From an uncultured Pelagibacteraceae bacterium (lineage in GTDB: Bacteria; Pseudomonadota; Alphaproteobacteria; Pelagibacterales; Pelagibacteraceae): a stretch of 64,000 nt of DNA. The number at the start of each line of letters is the position of its first letter. Position 1 is the stretch's first letter. Below the pieces are notes generated by a model. It was not told the origin of the DNA. It saw only the letters and a program-made list of their open reading frames with translations, and searched no databases. Both the position numbers and the translations under genes were made by a program. Below are positions 46,076 to 56,384 of the stretch, in pieces. The stretch spans positions 31,701-95,700 of the forward strand of contig CACJNE010000005.1 of the NCBI GenBank assembly GCA_902594675.1, read 5' to 3'.

Positions 46076-46131
46076 AAATTGTTGAAAACCAACTAAAAAT
46101 AACTATATTTCAATCACATTGATGAAATTTC

Positions 46132-46159
46132 AAAAATGGGCTTAGGCCCATTTTTTTTT
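46132..46159 (+). terminator. Intrinsic terminator after metK
   Basis: Stem AAAAATGGGC / GCCCATTTTT (paired, loop TTAG) followed by a run of nine T. It ends the phoH-ybeY-lnt-metK unit 57 bases after the metK stop. It lies within an open frame upstream of nusA, which is why the nusA start is placed further down at 46172. Confidence 0.9.
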
Positions 46160-46171
46160 GGTTTAAAAATT

Positions 46172-47725
46172 ATGTTAAATAGAAGAGCAGACAAACTTGA
46201 ATTGTTAAGAATTGCTGAGGCTGTAGCTTTAGAAAAATCGATTGATAAAGAACTTATTATAGGTTCAATGGAAACTGGTATAGCAAAAGCAGCAAAATCA
46301 AAATTTGGATCAGATAACGAAATTAAAGTAGAAATCAATAGAGATAATGGGGATATAGGCATATTTAGAAAATTGTTGATTGTAGAAAAACCAGAAAATT
46401 CAAATATAGAAATAACTTTAGATGATGCGATAAAACTGAATCAAACAAATAAGGAAAAAAAAATTGGAGATGAGGTTTTACAACCCTTACCATCATTTGA
46501 TTTTGGAAGAATTGCTGCTCAAACAGCTAAACAAGTTATAAGTTTTAATGTAAGAGAAGCCGAAAGAGAAAGACAGTTTAATGACTTTATTGATAAGAAA
46601 GATACGATTTTAAGTGGAATTGTTAAAAGACTAGAATTTGGAAATATAATTGTTGATCTTGGAAGAACTGAGGCAATAATTCAAAAAAACGAGATGATAC
46701 CTAGAGAGAATATAAAAGCTGGTGATAGAGTAAAAGCATATTGTTTAGATGTTAGAAGAGAGCCAAGAGGGCAGCAAATATTTCTGTCAAGGGCACATCC
46801 TAAATTTATGGAAAAATTATTTGTTCAAGAAGTTCCTGAAATTTATGATGGATTAATAGAAATAAAATCTTCATCTAGGGATCCTGGAAGTAGAGCAAAA
46901 ATTTGTGTCAAAGCTATAGACACTTCACTAGACCCAGTAGGAGCATGTGTTGGTATGAGGGGCAGCAGAGTCCAAGCGGTTGTAAATGAACTTCAAGGAG
47001 AAAAAATAGATATAGTAAATTGGTCTGAAGATCCTGCCATTGTAGTAGCTAATGCTCTTTCACCTGCCGAAGTGCAGAGAGTGAACGTTGATAATGAAAC
47101 AAAAAAATTAGATGTAATTTTGACAGAGGAAAACCTAAGTAAAGCTATCGGAAGGAGAGGACAAAACGTAAGACTAGCAACTAAACTGTTGAATTATGAA
47201 ATTAATATAATGACTGAGCAGGAAGACTCTGAAAAAAGACAACTAGAGTTTAAGGAAAAAACTGACAACATAGTCAAAAATCTTGAATTAGATGAAACTT
47301 TAGGTCAACTTCTAGTAGCTGAAGGTTTTTCAACCATAGATGATATTAAAGATAGTGAAACAGAGGCGCTTATGAAAATTGAGGGTATCGAAGAAGATAC
47401 AGCTAAAGAACTTATTGAAAGAGCAAAAGAATTTTATGAAAAAGATCAAGAGGAAATATCGAAAAGGATAAAAGATCTAGGTTTAGAAAATGAATTGATA
47501 AATCATGAAGGACTTACACCTGGTATGCTAGTGACTCTAGGTGAACAGAAAATTCTTACTTTAAATGATTTAGCAGACCTAGCCTCTGACGAACTCACAG
47601 GAACTTATGATGTTATCAAAGGAGAAAGAGTCAAAATTAAAGGGTATCTGGAAGATTTTGCACTTTCAAAACAAGAGGCTGATAATTTAATTATGTCCGC
47701 AAGAGATAAAGTTTATAAAGATTGA
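46172..47725 (+). CDS. nusA: Transcription termination/antitermination factor NusA
   Basis: RNA-polymerase-binding elongation factor. From ATG at 46172 the product is 517 residues, with the N-terminal domain LELLRIAEAVALEKSIDKELIIGSMETGI, the S1 domain (ILSGIVKRLEFGNIIVDLG), two KH domains (DPVGACVGMRGSRVQAVVNELQGEKIDIV and LSKAIGRRGQNVRLATKL), and two C-terminal helix-hairpin-helix acidic repeats. An upstream in-frame ATG at 46136 is inside the metK terminator and is rejected. rimP, which commonly precedes nusA, is absent, and ylxR, which usually follows it, is absent too. Confidence 0.98.
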   Translation: MLNRRADKLELLRIAEAVALEKSIDKELIIGSMETGIAKAAKSKFGSDNEIKVEINRDNGDIGIFRKLLIVEKPENSNIEITLDDAIKLNQTNKEKKIGDEVLQPLPSFDFGRIAAQTAKQVISFNVREAERERQFNDFIDKKDTILSGIVKRLEFGNIIVDLGRTEAIIQKNEMIPRENIKAGDRVKAYCLDVRREPRGQQIFLSRAHPKFMEKLFVQEVPEIYDGLIEIKSSSRDPGSRAKICVKAIDTSLDPVGACVGMRGSRVQAVVNELQGEKIDIVNWSEDPAIVVANALSPAEVQRVNVDNETKKLDVILTEENLSKAIGRRGQNVRLATKLLNYEINIMTEQEDSEKRQLEFKEKTDNIVKNLELDETLGQLLVAEGFSTIDDIKDSETEALMKIEGIEEDTAKELIERAKEFYEKDQEEISKRIKDLGLENELINHEGLTPGMLVTLGEQKILTLNDLADLASDELTGTYDVIKGERVKIKGYLEDFALSKQEADNLIMSARDKVYKD

Positions 47726-47735
47726 GAGATGAATA

Positions 47736-49952
47736 ATGGAAAAGAAAAAATTAAAGCTATCAATATCAGGAAGCTCCAAGAGAACATTTAATAGTATAGA
47801 ACAAGCTAAGTCAAAATCAAAAAATACTGTTGTTATTGAGAAAAAAAACTCTAAATTTTCTGGAAAGCCTCAATTCTCAAGACAGAATAATAATAATTTT
47901 AAATCAATTAATAGTAATCCCTCTAAAACAAATAATTTTAGTAGACCACCCACAGCCCCAACATCTGACTTTGAAAAAAGGAAATTAGCAGAGCAAAGAG
48001 CTACAAGAAGAATAAAAGGAGAGCCTATTGTTAAGGAAAATAAATCAAATAAAATTGGTGGAAAAAGACGAGAACTAAAACTAACAATTTCTAGAGCTTT
48101 AAGTGAAGACCACTCTGAAACAAAATCAAGAAGTTTGGCGTCGTTAAAAAGAGCAAAACAAAAAGAAAATAGAAACTTAAACCAAAGAGATGACAGCGAA
48201 AACTTTAAGCAAGTTAAGAGAGATGTGAATCTCCCAGAAGTAATAACAATTAAAGAACTAGCAAACAGAATGGCAGAGCAATCTAGTAATATTATTAAAC
48301 ATATGCTTGGTATGGGAGTAACAGTAACAATAAACAACACTATTGATGCTGATACTGCAGAATATTTAGTTAAAGAATTTGGTCATAATCCTATACGAGA
48401 AAAGAAAGCTGAAGAAATAATTGAAAAAATAAAAGAGGTAAAATCTGAAAATTTAAAAAATAGAGCGCCAATAGTTACTGTGATGGGACATGTCGATCAC
48501 GGGAAAACTTCAGTTTTAGACGTATTAAGAGAAGCAAATGTAGTTTCGGGAGAATTTGGAGGTATTACCCAACACATTGGTGCATATCAGATCAAGCATC
48601 ATAATGCCAAGATTACTTTTATAGATACGCCTGGCCATGCAGCTTTTACCGAGATGAGAGCTAGAGGTTCAAGACTAACGGATATAGTTATATTAGTTGT
48701 GGCAGCAGATGATGGGGTTAAACCACAAACAATCGAGTCAATTAAACATGCGAAAGCTGCCAATGTTCCAATAGTAGTTGCTATAAATAAATGTGATTTG
48801 CCTGAGGCAGACCCACAAAAAGTAAAAAATCAATTATTAGAGTACGAATTAATTGCTGAAGATTTATCTGGAGACACGTTGATGGTCGAAATATCTACAA
48901 AAACAAAAAATAACTTAGATAAGTTGATAGAATCAATTTTACTACAAGCTGAACTATTAGATTTAAAAACAGATTTTGAAACAAATGCAAAAGGAATTGT
49001 TTTAGAGTCAAAAATAGATATTGGAAGAGGTCCTGTAGCAAATATTATTATTACAGCAGGAACTTTAAAAAAAGGGGATTATTTTGTTAGTGGACTAAAA
49101 TGGGGAAAAATAAGAGCTATAATTAACGATCATGGAAAATACATTGATAACGCAGAACCTGCAACACCAGTAGAAATAATTGGAATTAATGGTGCTGCTA
49201 AATCAGGTGATGATTTTATTGTTTTATCAAATGAGAAGGAGGCAAAACAATTATGTGAGGCAAGAATTCAAGAGTCAAAAGATGAGAGGATACCACTTAA
49301 TTTTGTTACTCAAGACTCAGCTTTTAAAAACTCAGTTTCACAGGAATTAAATATAATTATCAAATCAGATGTTCATGGTTCATCAGAAGCAATTAAAAAT
49401 GCAATAGATCAAATCAAGCATGATGAAGTTAAACCAAAAATACTTCTATCTGACATAGGTATGGTAACCGAGACAGATGTGACTTTGGCAAAAGCATCAA
49501 ATGCCGTAATAATTGCATTTAATGTAAAACCAAGCAAGGAAGCAAAGAAAAGAGCTGAACAAGAAAAAATTTCTATCTCGTCTTATAATATAATCTATGA
49601 AGTATTAGATTTTATAAAAATAAAAATGGGAGGGTTGCTATCTCCGGATATAGAGGAAAAAATTATAGGAAGTGCTGAAATACTAGAAATTTTTAAGGTA
49701 TCTAAAGTTGGAAAAGTTGCAGGTTCTAAGGTTGTTGAGGGAGAAATAATACAAGATTCAAGTGCGAGAGTAATACGAGACGGAGCTATCATTTTTAATG
49801 GAAAAATTGGCTCAATTTTCAGAGAAAAAAACCAAACTAAACAAGTATCTGCAGGCTTAGAATGTGGAATTACACTAAAAGATTTCGCAGACTTTCAAAA
49901 AAAAGATATTATAGAAGTTTATAATTCAACAATTACTGAAAGAACGATTTAA
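47736..49952 (+). CDS. infB: Translation initiation factor IF-2
   Basis: GTPase placing initiator tRNA on the 30S subunit. The 738-residue protein is short for a proteobacterial IF-2: the N-terminal variable part is a Ser/Asn/Lys-rich, basic low-complexity region of about 150 residues. Then come the IF2-N domain ([27 protein letters not shown]), the G domain with [34 protein letters not shown] and NKCDLP, and domains II-IV. It begins 10 bases after nusA and overlaps rbfA by 1 base (TAATG). Confidence 0.98.
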   Translation: MEKKKLKLSISGSSKRTFNSIEQAKSKSKNTVVIEKKNSKFSGKPQFSRQNNNNFKSINSNPSKTNNFSRPPTAPTSDFEKRKLAEQRATRRIKGEPIVKENKSNKIGGKRRELKLTISRALSEDHSETKSRSLASLKRAKQKENRNLNQRDDSENFKQVKRDVNLPEVITIKELANRMAEQSSNIIKHMLGMGVTVTINNTIDADTAEYLVKEFGHNPIREKKAEEIIEKIKEVKSENLKNRAPIVTVMGHVDHGKTSVLDVLREANVVSGEFGGITQHIGAYQIKHHNAKITFIDTPGHAAFTEMRARGSRLTDIVILVVAADDGVKPQTIESIKHAKAANVPIVVAINKCDLPEADPQKVKNQLLEYELIAEDLSGDTLMVEISTKTKNNLDKLIESILLQAELLDLKTDFETNAKGIVLESKIDIGRGPVANIIITAGTLKKGDYFVSGLKWGKIRAIINDHGKYIDNAEPATPVEIIGINGAAKSGDDFIVLSNEKEAKQLCEARIQESKDERIPLNFVTQDSAFKNSVSQELNIIIKSDVHGSSEAIKNAIDQIKHDEVKPKILLSDIGMVTETDVTLAKASNAVIIAFNVKPSKEAKKRAEQEKISISSYNIIYEVLDFIKIKMGGLLSPDIEEKIIGSAEILEIFKVSKVGKVAGSKVVEGEIIQDSSARVIRDGAIIFNGKIGSIFREKNQTKQVSAGLECGITLKDFADFQKKDIIEVYNSTITERTI

Positions 49953-50317
49953 TGAAACATTTAGGTAAACCTATTACTCAGAGACAATTAAGAGTTGGTG
50001 AAATGATAAAACAAGCGCTTGGTACACTTTTTATAAGGGATGAAGCTAAAATACCTAATTTATCAACAAGAGAAATTACAGTAACAGAGGTGAGAATGTC
50101 ACCGGATTTAAAGAATGCAAAAATATTTGTAATGCCTTTAGGAGGAAAAAATGCTGAAGAAATTATAGAAAAATTAAAAATATCATCATTTATAATTAGG
50201 AAAGTTTTATCAAAAAAAATTATTATGAAATTTTTACCAAAGCTTTTTTTTGTAAAAGATGATTCTTTTGATTATGCAGAAAAAATAGAAAATTTAATTA
50301 AACAAACAAATAAATAA
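49952..50317 (+). CDS. rbfA: Ribosome-binding factor A
   Basis: Cold-shock assembly factor for the 30S subunit that binds near helix 1 of 16S rRNA. The 121-residue protein has the KH-like fold with RQLRVGEMIKQALGTLFIRDE at the N-terminus, ITVTEVRMSPDLKNAKIFVMPLGG near residues 44-67, and the C-terminal MKFLPKLFFVKDDSFDYAEKIENL. Start overlaps the infB stop by one base. truB, which normally follows rbfA, is missing; rpsO comes 8 bases later. Confidence 0.95.
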   Translation: MKHLGKPITQRQLRVGEMIKQALGTLFIRDEAKIPNLSTREITVTEVRMSPDLKNAKIFVMPLGGKNAEEIIEKLKISSFIIRKVLSKKIIMKFLPKLFFVKDDSFDYAEKIENLIKQTNK

Positions 50318-50325
50318 GGAAAAAA

Positions 50326-50574
50326 ATGAGAGAAAAAGTAAAAGAACTTCAAATTCATGATAAAGATACTGGATCTTCTGAAGTTCAAATCGCTCAATTA
50401 ACTGGAAAAATTGAGAGTTTATCTAAACACATTAAACAATTTAAAAAAGATAAACACTCCTCTGTTGGTCTTTTAAGAGCGGTGAATAGAAGAAAGAAAT
50501 TATTAGAGTATTTAAAGAAAAATAATATTGAGTCTTATAAAACGGTATTAACAAAATTAAATTTAAGGAAGTAA
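50326..50574 (+). CDS. rpsO: 30S ribosomal protein S15
   Basis: Primary binding protein of the 30S platform. The 82-residue protein has the S15 core DTGSSEVQIAQLTGKIESLSKHI, then KHSSVGLLRAVNRRKKLLEYLK (RNA-binding). It is a few residues shorter than the usual 88-89 at the N-terminus. The preceding AAGGAAAAA provides a ribosome binding site. It is followed immediately by pnp, the classic rpsO-pnp pair. Confidence 0.97.
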   Translation: MREKVKELQIHDKDTGSSEVQIAQLTGKIESLSKHIKQFKKDKHSSVGLLRAVNRRKKLLEYLKKNNIESYKTVLTKLNLRK

Positions 50575-52647
50575 ATGTTCAAAGTAATAAAAAAAGAAAT
50601 AGAAATAGGTGAAAAAAAAATAAGTCTAGAGACAGGAAAAATTGCTAGACAAGCAGATGGGGCAGTTGTAGCCCAATGTGGAGAAACAGTAGTTCTAGCA
50701 ACAGTGGTTGGGGCAAAAAAAGTAAATCCAGATATGGATTATTTTCCATTATCTGTAAATTACCAAGAAAAATATTATGCAGCTGGAAAAATACCAGGTG
50801 GTTATTTTAAAAGAGAGGCAAGACCAACTGAAAGTGAAACTTTGATATCAAGATTAATTGATAGACCAATCAGACCATTATTTCCTGATGAATTCAAAAA
50901 TGAGGTACAGTTGTTACCAACTGTAATATCCTATGATAAAGAGAACGAGCCTGATATTTTATCTATCATAGCTTCATCGGCAGCCTTAGCAATCTCAGGA
51001 ATGCCATTCATGGGCCCTGTAGGGGCGTCTAGAGTTGGATACATTAAAGGTAAGTATGTTCTTAACCCATCTAAGAATGAATTAGAAAATTCTAAGTTAG
51101 ACTTAGTAGTAGCAGGAACTAAAGATGCAGTTTTAATGGTTGAATCAGAGGCAAATGGCTTAACAGAAGAAGAAATGCTAAATGCTGTAAAATTTGGACA
51201 TGATGGCTTCGTCCCAGTTATAGAAATGATAGAGAGTCTCGCTAAAGAATGCAGAAAGTCAGAGTGGGCAGTTGAAAAAAAAGATCTGTCAGAAATAAAA
51301 AAGAAATTAGAGGAAGAATTTACTGAAGATTTGAAAAAAGCATTTTCTACTAGAGACAAACAAGATAGATCTAATCAAATTTCAGAAATAACTGAAAGAG
51401 CAAAAAAGCTTTATGAGGAAAATGAAGATTACACTGATTTAGATGTTAATTCTCAACTTAAGAATTTAGAAAAATCTATTGTAAGAACCGATATTTTAAA
51501 AAATAAAAATCGTATTGACGGAAGAGGTCTTGCAGATGTTAGACCAATAATGTGTGAAGTTGGTATTTTACCTAGAGTCCATGGTTCTGCATTATTTACA
51601 AGAGGTGAAACTCAGGCAATTGTTACAACTACTTTAGGTACTTCAGATGATGAACAAAGAATTGAAAGTTTAGACGGTCTTCAGAAAGAAAGATTTATGT
51701 TGCATTATAATTTCCCTCCATTTTCAGTTGGTGAAACTGGTAGAATTGGAACTGGAAGAAGAGAGATAGGTCATGGAAAATTAGCATGGAGAGCAATTAA
51801 CTCGTCACTACCATCAAAAGAAAGTTTTCCTTATACATTTAGGATTGTATCAGAAATAACGGAATCAAATGGTTCATCATCAATGGCAACTGTTTGTGGA
51901 ACTTCTTTAGCTCTTATGGATGCAGGTGTTCCCATAAAAGAGCCAGTTGCTGGAATTGCAATGGGTTTAATTAAAGAAGGTGATGAATTTACAGTGTTAT
52001 CGGACATTCTTGGTGACGAAGATCATTTAGGTGATATGGATTTTAAAGTTGCTGGTACTAAAGATGGTATTACATCATTACAAATGGATATTAAGATCAC
52101 TGGAATAACATTTGAAATTATGGAACAGGCATTAAATCAGGCTAAAGATGGAAGAATTCACATCTTAGGTGAGATGAATAAAGCACTTTCTAAATCAAGA
52201 GATAATGTTGGAAAACATACACCGAAAATGGAAAAAATTTCAGTTGATAAAAAAGATATTGCTGCTGTAATAGGAAAAGGTGGTGCAACTATTAGAGAAA
52301 TAGTAGAAAAATCAGGTGCGAAAGTTGATGTTAATGACGAAGGTGAGGTAACCGTAGCAGCACCAGATGAAGAGTCTAGAAACAAAGCAATGCAAATGAT
52401 TAAAGACATTACTGCTAAAGCTGAGTTAAATAAAATTTACAACGGAAAAGTTATGAAAATTATGGAATTTGGTGCTTTTGTAAATTTTTTAGGAAAACAA
52501 GATGGATTAGTTCATATTTCAGAGCTTGCAGATAAAAGAGTTGCCAAAGTTACTGATGTGGTCAAAGAAGGTGACGAAGTGAAAGTTAAAGTTATTGGAT
52601 TTGATCGAGGAAAAGTAAAACTATCAATTAAACAAGCAACTATATAG
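50575..52647 (+). CDS. pnp: Polyribonucleotide nucleotidyltransferase (PNPase)
   Basis: Phosphorolytic 3'-5' exoribonuclease, core of RNA degradation. The 690-residue protein has two RNase PH domains: first with [19 protein letters not shown], second with [22 protein letters not shown] and [21 protein letters not shown], then the KH domain ([24 protein letters not shown]) and S1 domain ([18 protein letters not shown]). The length is normal. It begins on the base after the rpsO stop. Convergent with msrB downstream; no clear hairpin terminator was seen in the 18-base gap. Confidence 0.98.
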   Translation: MFKVIKKEIEIGEKKISLETGKIARQADGAVVAQCGETVVLATVVGAKKVNPDMDYFPLSVNYQEKYYAAGKIPGGYFKREARPTESETLISRLIDRPIRPLFPDEFKNEVQLLPTVISYDKENEPDILSIIASSAALAISGMPFMGPVGASRVGYIKGKYVLNPSKNELENSKLDLVVAGTKDAVLMVESEANGLTEEEMLNAVKFGHDGFVPVIEMIESLAKECRKSEWAVEKKDLSEIKKKLEEEFTEDLKKAFSTRDKQDRSNQISEITERAKKLYEENEDYTDLDVNSQLKNLEKSIVRTDILKNKNRIDGRGLADVRPIMCEVGILPRVHGSALFTRGETQAIVTTTLGTSDDEQRIESLDGLQKERFMLHYNFPPFSVGETGRIGTGRREIGHGKLAWRAINSSLPSKESFPYTFRIVSEITESNGSSSMATVCGTSLALMDAGVPIKEPVAGIAMGLIKEGDEFTVLSDILGDEDHLGDMDFKVAGTKDGITSLQMDIKITGITFEIMEQALNQAKDGRIHILGEMNKALSKSRDNVGKHTPKMEKISVDKKDIAAVIGKGGATIREIVEKSGAKVDVNDEGEVTVAAPDEESRNKAMQMIKDITAKAELNKIYNGKVMKIMEFGAFVNFLGKQDGLVHISELADKRVAKVTDVVKEGDEVKVKVIGFDRGKVKLSIKQATI

Positions 52648-52665
52648 TTTTTAGTATAATAATTT

Positions 52666-53157
52666 TTAACTTTCTGGAATAAATAGTAAACAAAGACCAT
52701 TGCTACAATATCTTTTGCCACCATCGGGTCCATCATTAAAAACATGTCCATGATGAGCTCCACAATTTGCACAACTATATTCAGTTCTCTTCATGCCAAA
52801 TGAATAATCAACTTTTGTTACAAATACTCCTGGTAGTGCTTCAGTAAATGAGGGCCAACCTGTTCCGCTGTCGAATTTTGCAGTGGAGTCAAATAATTTC
52901 ACACCACAGTTAGCACAATGATAAGACCCTTTTCTTTTTTCATAGTTTAATTCACTCGTACCAGCACGCTCAGTACCTTCCTCGAACATTATTATTTTCT
53001 GCTCCTCGGTAAGGTCAGGATTTATAATATTGTATTCACTTTCATCTTTTTTCAATTTTTTTTTAAATCCAACTAAGTTGTTAGCTAAAGAGTTTATAGG
53101 ATAGATTAATAAACCCAATATAGATGTAGTTACAATTTTTAAAAAATTTCTTCTCAC
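52666..53157 (-). CDS. msrB: Methionine-R-sulfoxide reductase, probably Tat-exported
   Basis: Reduces methionine-R-sulfoxide in oxidised proteins. The 163-residue protein has zinc CxxC pairs in HCANCGVKLFDS and YSCANCGAHHGHVF, the SGTGWPSF motif, and the catalytic Cys in GKRYCSNGLCLLF. An N-terminal extension MRRNFLKIVTTSILGLLIYP carries a twin-arginine motif (RRNFLK) and hydrophobic stretch, so export to the periplasm by Tat is likely. It is leftward, convergent with pnp, and lies downstream of a small membrane ORF and the fab genes. Confidence 0.93.
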   Translation of the reverse strand: MRRNFLKIVTTSILGLLIYPINSLANNLVGFKKKLKKDESEYNIINPDLTEEQKIIMFEEGTERAGTSELNYEKRKGSYHCANCGVKLFDSTAKFDSGTGWPSFTEALPGVFVTKVDYSFGMKRTEYSCANCGAHHGHVFNDGPDGGKRYCSNGLCLLFIPES

Positions 53158-53169
53158 AATAAATTGATC

Positions 53170-53322
53170 TTATTTAACTTTTCTTTTACCTAATTTATTT
53201 ATTAAGAATAAAGCAATTGCAGTCAATAGGGCAAAAACTTCTAATGCATGACCAGAACCTTCAAGAATTAATTGTACTATAAAAAATATTATACAAACTA
53301 CAAACCAAACTAATATAAGCAT
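53170..53322 (-). CDS. Small membrane protein (50 aa), hypothetical
   Basis: Reading frame of 50 codons: hydrophobic N-terminal helix beginning MLILVWFVVCIIFFIVQLIL, a short EGSGHALEV turn, a second helix (FALLTAIALFLI) and a basic tail NKLGKRKVK. The pattern is that of a two-helix inner-membrane protein with the tail in the cytoplasm. It fits tightly between fabI (11 bases upstream) and msrB (12 bases downstream) in the same direction, which supports it being real. No family was recognised. Confidence 0.6.
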   Translation of the reverse strand: MLILVWFVVCIIFFIVQLILEGSGHALEVFALLTAIALFLINKLGKRKVK

Positions 53323-53333
53323 AACAATTAATC

Positions 53334-54119
53334 TTAAGATATATTTTTAGGATCTGGCATTCCCACTTTGTTATAGCCAGCATCTACATAGTGAATTTCA
53401 CCGGTAACACCACCTGCCATATCGCTTAAAAGATATAATGCAGAGTTTCCAACATCTAAATTATCTACGTTTCTCTTTAGAAATGAATGGTCTGCATTCC
53501 ATTTATATAAAAATTTAGCATCTCCAATTGCTGATGCTGCTAAAGTTTTAATTGGACCGGCACTTATTGCGTTAACTCTAATCCCTTTAGCTCCTAGATC
53601 ACGTGCTAAATATTTTACACTAGACTCCAATGCCGCTTTACAAACACCCATGACATTATAATTTGGTATAGCTTTATTAGCCTCATAACTTAGAGTGATC
53701 ATACTACCACCCCCCTTCATAACTTTGGAAGCTTCCCTTGCAACTTCTGTGAACGAAAAGCATGAAATAAGCATACTTTTTTGAAAATTTTCTCTAGTAG
53801 TATTTAAATATTCTCCAGATAATTCAGATTTATCTGAAAATGCGATTGCATGAACAACAAAGTCTATCTCGTCCCATTGGGATTTAATATCTTCAAATAG
53901 TTTTACTACTTCTTCTTTTTTTTCAACGTCACAACTAAAAGTAACATTTGAATTGAGTTTTTTTGCAAGAGGAACTACTCTTTTTTTAAGAGCATCACCT
54001 AGATATGTAAAAGCTAATTCAGCACCTGCTTCTGAAAGTTTTTGAGAAATACCCCATGCAATAGATCTCTCGTTAGCAACACCCATTATCAGTCCTTTTT
54101 TACCCTTCATTAATGACAT
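53334..54119 (-). CDS. fabI: Enoyl-[acyl-carrier-protein] reductase (NADH)
   Basis: Last reductive step of each fatty-acid elongation round. The 261-residue SDR protein has GLIMGVANERSIAWGISQKL (FabI-type nucleotide loop), FVVHAIAFSDKSEL, and the Y-x6-K region in LSYEANKAIPNYNVMGVCKAALE (active Tyr near the end and Lys), then GIRVNAISAGPIKTLAASAIG. The position after fabA-fabB in the same direction is the standard alphaproteobacterial irr/fabA-fabB-fabI cluster. The gap after fabB is 3 bases. Confidence 0.97.
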   Translation of the reverse strand: MSLMKGKKGLIMGVANERSIAWGISQKLSEAGAELAFTYLGDALKKRVVPLAKKLNSNVTFSCDVEKKEEVVKLFEDIKSQWDEIDFVVHAIAFSDKSELSGEYLNTTRENFQKSMLISCFSFTEVAREASKVMKGGGSMITLSYEANKAIPNYNVMGVCKAALESSVKYLARDLGAKGIRVNAISAGPIKTLAASAIGDAKFLYKWNADHSFLKRNVDNLDVGNSALYLLSDMAGGVTGEIHYVDAGYNKVGMPDPKNIS

Positions 54120-54122
54120 TAA

Positions 54123-55334
54123 TTAAACTTTCTCAAAAATTAGTGTTGCGTTGGTTCCACCAAAACCAAAACTATTTGACATAACTGTATTTACAGTTGC
54201 CTCTGTTTCTGTTTTAGCGACAATTGGAAATTTTTTAGCTTCCTCATCCATTTCACTTATATTGGCTGATCCAGTAATAAAATTATTTTTCATCATGATT
54301 AAACAATATATAGCTTCATGTACTGAAGCAGCTCCTAATGGATGGCCAGATAAGGATTTAGTTGAGCTTATTTTTGGAATTTCATTTCCAAAAGTATCTT
54401 TAACTGCATTTAATTCTGTAATATCTCCTACTGGCGTAGATGTTCCATGAGTATTTAAATAATCTATTTTATTTTTTGAAGTTGACAAAGCCATTTGCAT
54501 ACATCTCACTGCTCCTTCTCCAGACGGCGCAACCATATCATAACCATCTGAAGTCGCTCCATAACCTGTTAATTCTGCATATATTTTAGCTCCTCTTGCT
54601 TTAGCATGTTCGAGTTCTTCAAGAACAAGAACACCTGCACCTCCTGCAATTACAAAACCATCTCTAGTTTTATCGTAAGCTCTTGACGCTTTTTCAGGCG
54701 TATCATTATATTTTGATGAAAGTGCAGTCATTGCATCAAACATAGCTGTCATTGCCCAATGTATTTCCTCACTACCACCTGCAAATACAATATCTTGTTT
54801 ACCCATTTGAATTAATTCCATTGAATTTCCAATACAATGCCCACTAGTTGCACAAGCAGAGCTCATCGTATAATTTGTGCCTTTTATTTTAAATGGTACA
54901 GCAAGTGTAGCAGAAGCAGTACTTGCCATTGTTCTTGGAACTATAAATGGTCCCATTAATTTAGGAGTTTTTGCTCTTGTTTTATCTGCTGCTAAAATAA
55001 CATTTTCTATTGAAGGTCCACCTGAACCCATAACAATTCCAGTTTTAAAATTACTTACTTCACTTTCTTCTAGTCCAGAATCTTCAATTGCCTCTTTCAT
55101 TGCAATATAATTATAAGCAGAGCCATTTCCCATAAACCTAATTGTTTTTCTATCTATGTGATCTTCAAGTTTTATATTTGGCTTTCCATGGATATGACTT
55201 TTTAGATTATGTTCTTTATATTCATCAGAAAAAGAAATACCTGACTTAGAATTTAACAAAGATTGATGAACTTCTTCCTGATTATTACCTAAACAAGAAA
55301 CAATTCCTAAACCTGTAACTACTACTCTTCTCAT
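54123..55334 (-). CDS. fabB: 3-oxoacyl-[acyl-carrier-protein] synthase I
   Basis: Condensing enzyme needed for unsaturated fatty-acid elongation. The 403-residue protein has [16 protein letters not shown] at the N-terminus and the Cys-His-His active site: Cys in [15 protein letters not shown] (near residue 162), His in [15 protein letters not shown] and His in [17 protein letters not shown]. The C-terminus [14 protein letters not shown] is also characteristic. Its ATG overlaps the fabA stop by one base. Confidence 0.97.
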   Translation of the reverse strand: MRRVVVTGLGIVSCLGNNQEEVHQSLLNSKSGISFSDEYKEHNLKSHIHGKPNIKLEDHIDRKTIRFMGNGSAYNYIAMKEAIEDSGLEESEVSNFKTGIVMGSGGPSIENVILAADKTRAKTPKLMGPFIVPRTMASTASATLAVPFKIKGTNYTMSSACATSGHCIGNSMELIQMGKQDIVFAGGSEEIHWAMTAMFDAMTALSSKYNDTPEKASRAYDKTRDGFVIAGGAGVLVLEELEHAKARGAKIYAELTGYGATSDGYDMVAPSGEGAVRCMQMALSTSKNKIDYLNTHGTSTPVGDITELNAVKDTFGNEIPKISSTKSLSGHPLGAASVHEAIYCLIMMKNNFITGSANISEMDEEAKKFPIVAKTETEATVNTVMSNSFGFGGTNATLIFEKV

Positions 55335-55834
55335 TATTTAAATAATCCTACTTTAAGACCATCAGCTGAGTAAATCTTTTTATCATCTGCCAGAAGAATT
55401 CCATTTGCTAAACCTACAGTAGTTTCTCCTTTAATTAATATTCTTTTCATATCAATTATATATGTTGCCATTTTGACATTCTTTAATACTTCTCCAGTAA
55501 ATTTCACTGTGCTTACCCCTAAAGCTCTTCCTCTTCCTGGGTTTCCAAGCCAACCTAAGTAAAATCCAACTAACTGCCACATTGCATCTAGACCTAAACA
55601 TCCTGGCATAACTGGATCTTCTTTAAAGTGACAATCAAAAAACCATAAATCATCTTTAATATCAAGTTCAGCTTTCATCAATCCTTTGCCATAAGCTCCC
55701 TTATTTTCATCAATTTCAGTAATTCTGTCAAACATAAGCATTGGAGGAGATGGTAATTTTGCATTACCAGGGCCAAAAAGCTCACCATTTGCACAACCTA
55801 TTAATTCGTCATAATTAAAGGAATTTTTTTTCAT
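55334..55834 (-). CDS. fabA: 3-hydroxydecanoyl-[ACP] dehydratase/isomerase
   Basis: Dehydrates and isomerises the C10 intermediate, the branch point for unsaturated fatty acids. The 166-residue protein has [16 protein letters not shown] and the active-site block [42 protein letters not shown], with the catalytic His in DCHF (near residue 69) and the Asp in LGLDAMWQ. It leads fabA-fabB-fabI and is divergent from irr; the 72-base gap carries an Irr-box-like motif at 55885-55901. Confidence 0.97.
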   Translation of the reverse strand: MKKNSFNYDELIGCANGELFGPGNAKLPSPPMLMFDRITEIDENKGAYGKGLMKAELDIKDDLWFFDCHFKEDPVMPGCLGLDAMWQLVGFYLGWLGNPGRGRALGVSTVKFTGEVLKNVKMATYIIDMKRILIKGETTVGLANGILLADDKKIYSADGLKVGLFK

Positions 55835-55884
55835 AAATTTGTAATCTTATTACTTGATTTACCACCATTATAATATAGATATTC

Positions 55885-55901
55885 TTTAGAATAATTATAA
55901 T
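55885..55901 (+). promoter_or_regulatory. Irr-box (ICE) candidate between fabA and irr
   Basis: TTTAGAATAATTATAAT, compared with the iron control element TTTAGAAnnnTTCTAAA: a perfect left half and 5 of 7 in the right half. It lies 6 bases before the irr ATG. A very similar 17-mer occurs upstream of rubrerythrin (56419-56435). Confidence 0.45.
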
Positions 55902-55906
55902 TAGTA

Positions 55907-56332
55907 ATGGTTTACGCTGAGCAATACATTGAAAAATTAAGAAAATCAGGCCTAAGACCCACAAAACAAAGAATTAAAATTTGTGAGGTTTTGTTTGATG
56001 CTGAAAAGACTTTTCACTTTACAATTAAGGAATTGGTTAAAATCATTGAAAATCAGGCAAATATTAAGGTTTCACTGGCAACAGTTTACAATACTGTTCA
56101 TGCATTTATCAAGAAGGGCTATTTAAAAGAGATTCCACTAAATGCTTCACAAAGTTATTACGATACAAATGTAACCCATCACCACCATTTCTTTGATGAA
56201 GAAGAAAATAGATTAATTGATATTCATCAAGATGATGTTGATGAAGTTAATATTAAAAGAACAATCCCAGGAAAAAAAATAAAATCAGTAGAAGTTATCG
56301 CTAAAATTGTGAGTGATAATCAATCTCAATAA
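55907..56332 (+). CDS. irr: Iron response regulator Irr (Fur family)
   Basis: Irr is a heme-degraded regulator of iron-dependent genes in alphaproteobacteria. The 141-residue Fur-type protein has GLRPTKQRIKICEVLF, a winged helix with IKVSLATVYNTVHAFIKKGYLKEI, and the histidine cluster VTHHHHFFDEEENRLIDI, the HHH motif typical of Irr. Its location next to divergent fabA, and the tyrosine-rich SQSYYDTN strand, also fit. It is distinct from the Fur at 40144. Candidate Irr boxes lie at its own start and before the rubrerythrin gene. Confidence 0.9.
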   Translation: MVYAEQYIEKLRKSGLRPTKQRIKICEVLFDAEKTFHFTIKELVKIIENQANIKVSLATVYNTVHAFIKKGYLKEIPLNASQSYYDTNVTHHHHFFDEEENRLIDIHQDDVDEVNIKRTIPGKKIKSVEVIAKIVSDNQSQ

Positions 56333-56384
56333 TAATTCAATAATATCAATGGTTTAAATAATACATTATATTTATTCTAAACTG

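Noticed and set aside
46136..46171. Upstream in-frame ATG extending nusA by 12 codons
   Set aside because: The extension is the metK terminator hairpin and its T-tract; NusA normally begins near the ATG at 46172.
47870..48340. Long open frame antisense to the start of infB (156 codons)
   Set aside because: It lies opposite the low-complexity Ser/Asn/Lys-rich part of IF-2, which yields Leu/Phe-rich antisense frames; no protein family resemblance.
50931..51359. Long open frame antisense to pnp (142 codons)
   Set aside because: Shadow of a strongly conserved coding region, no motif, no start context.
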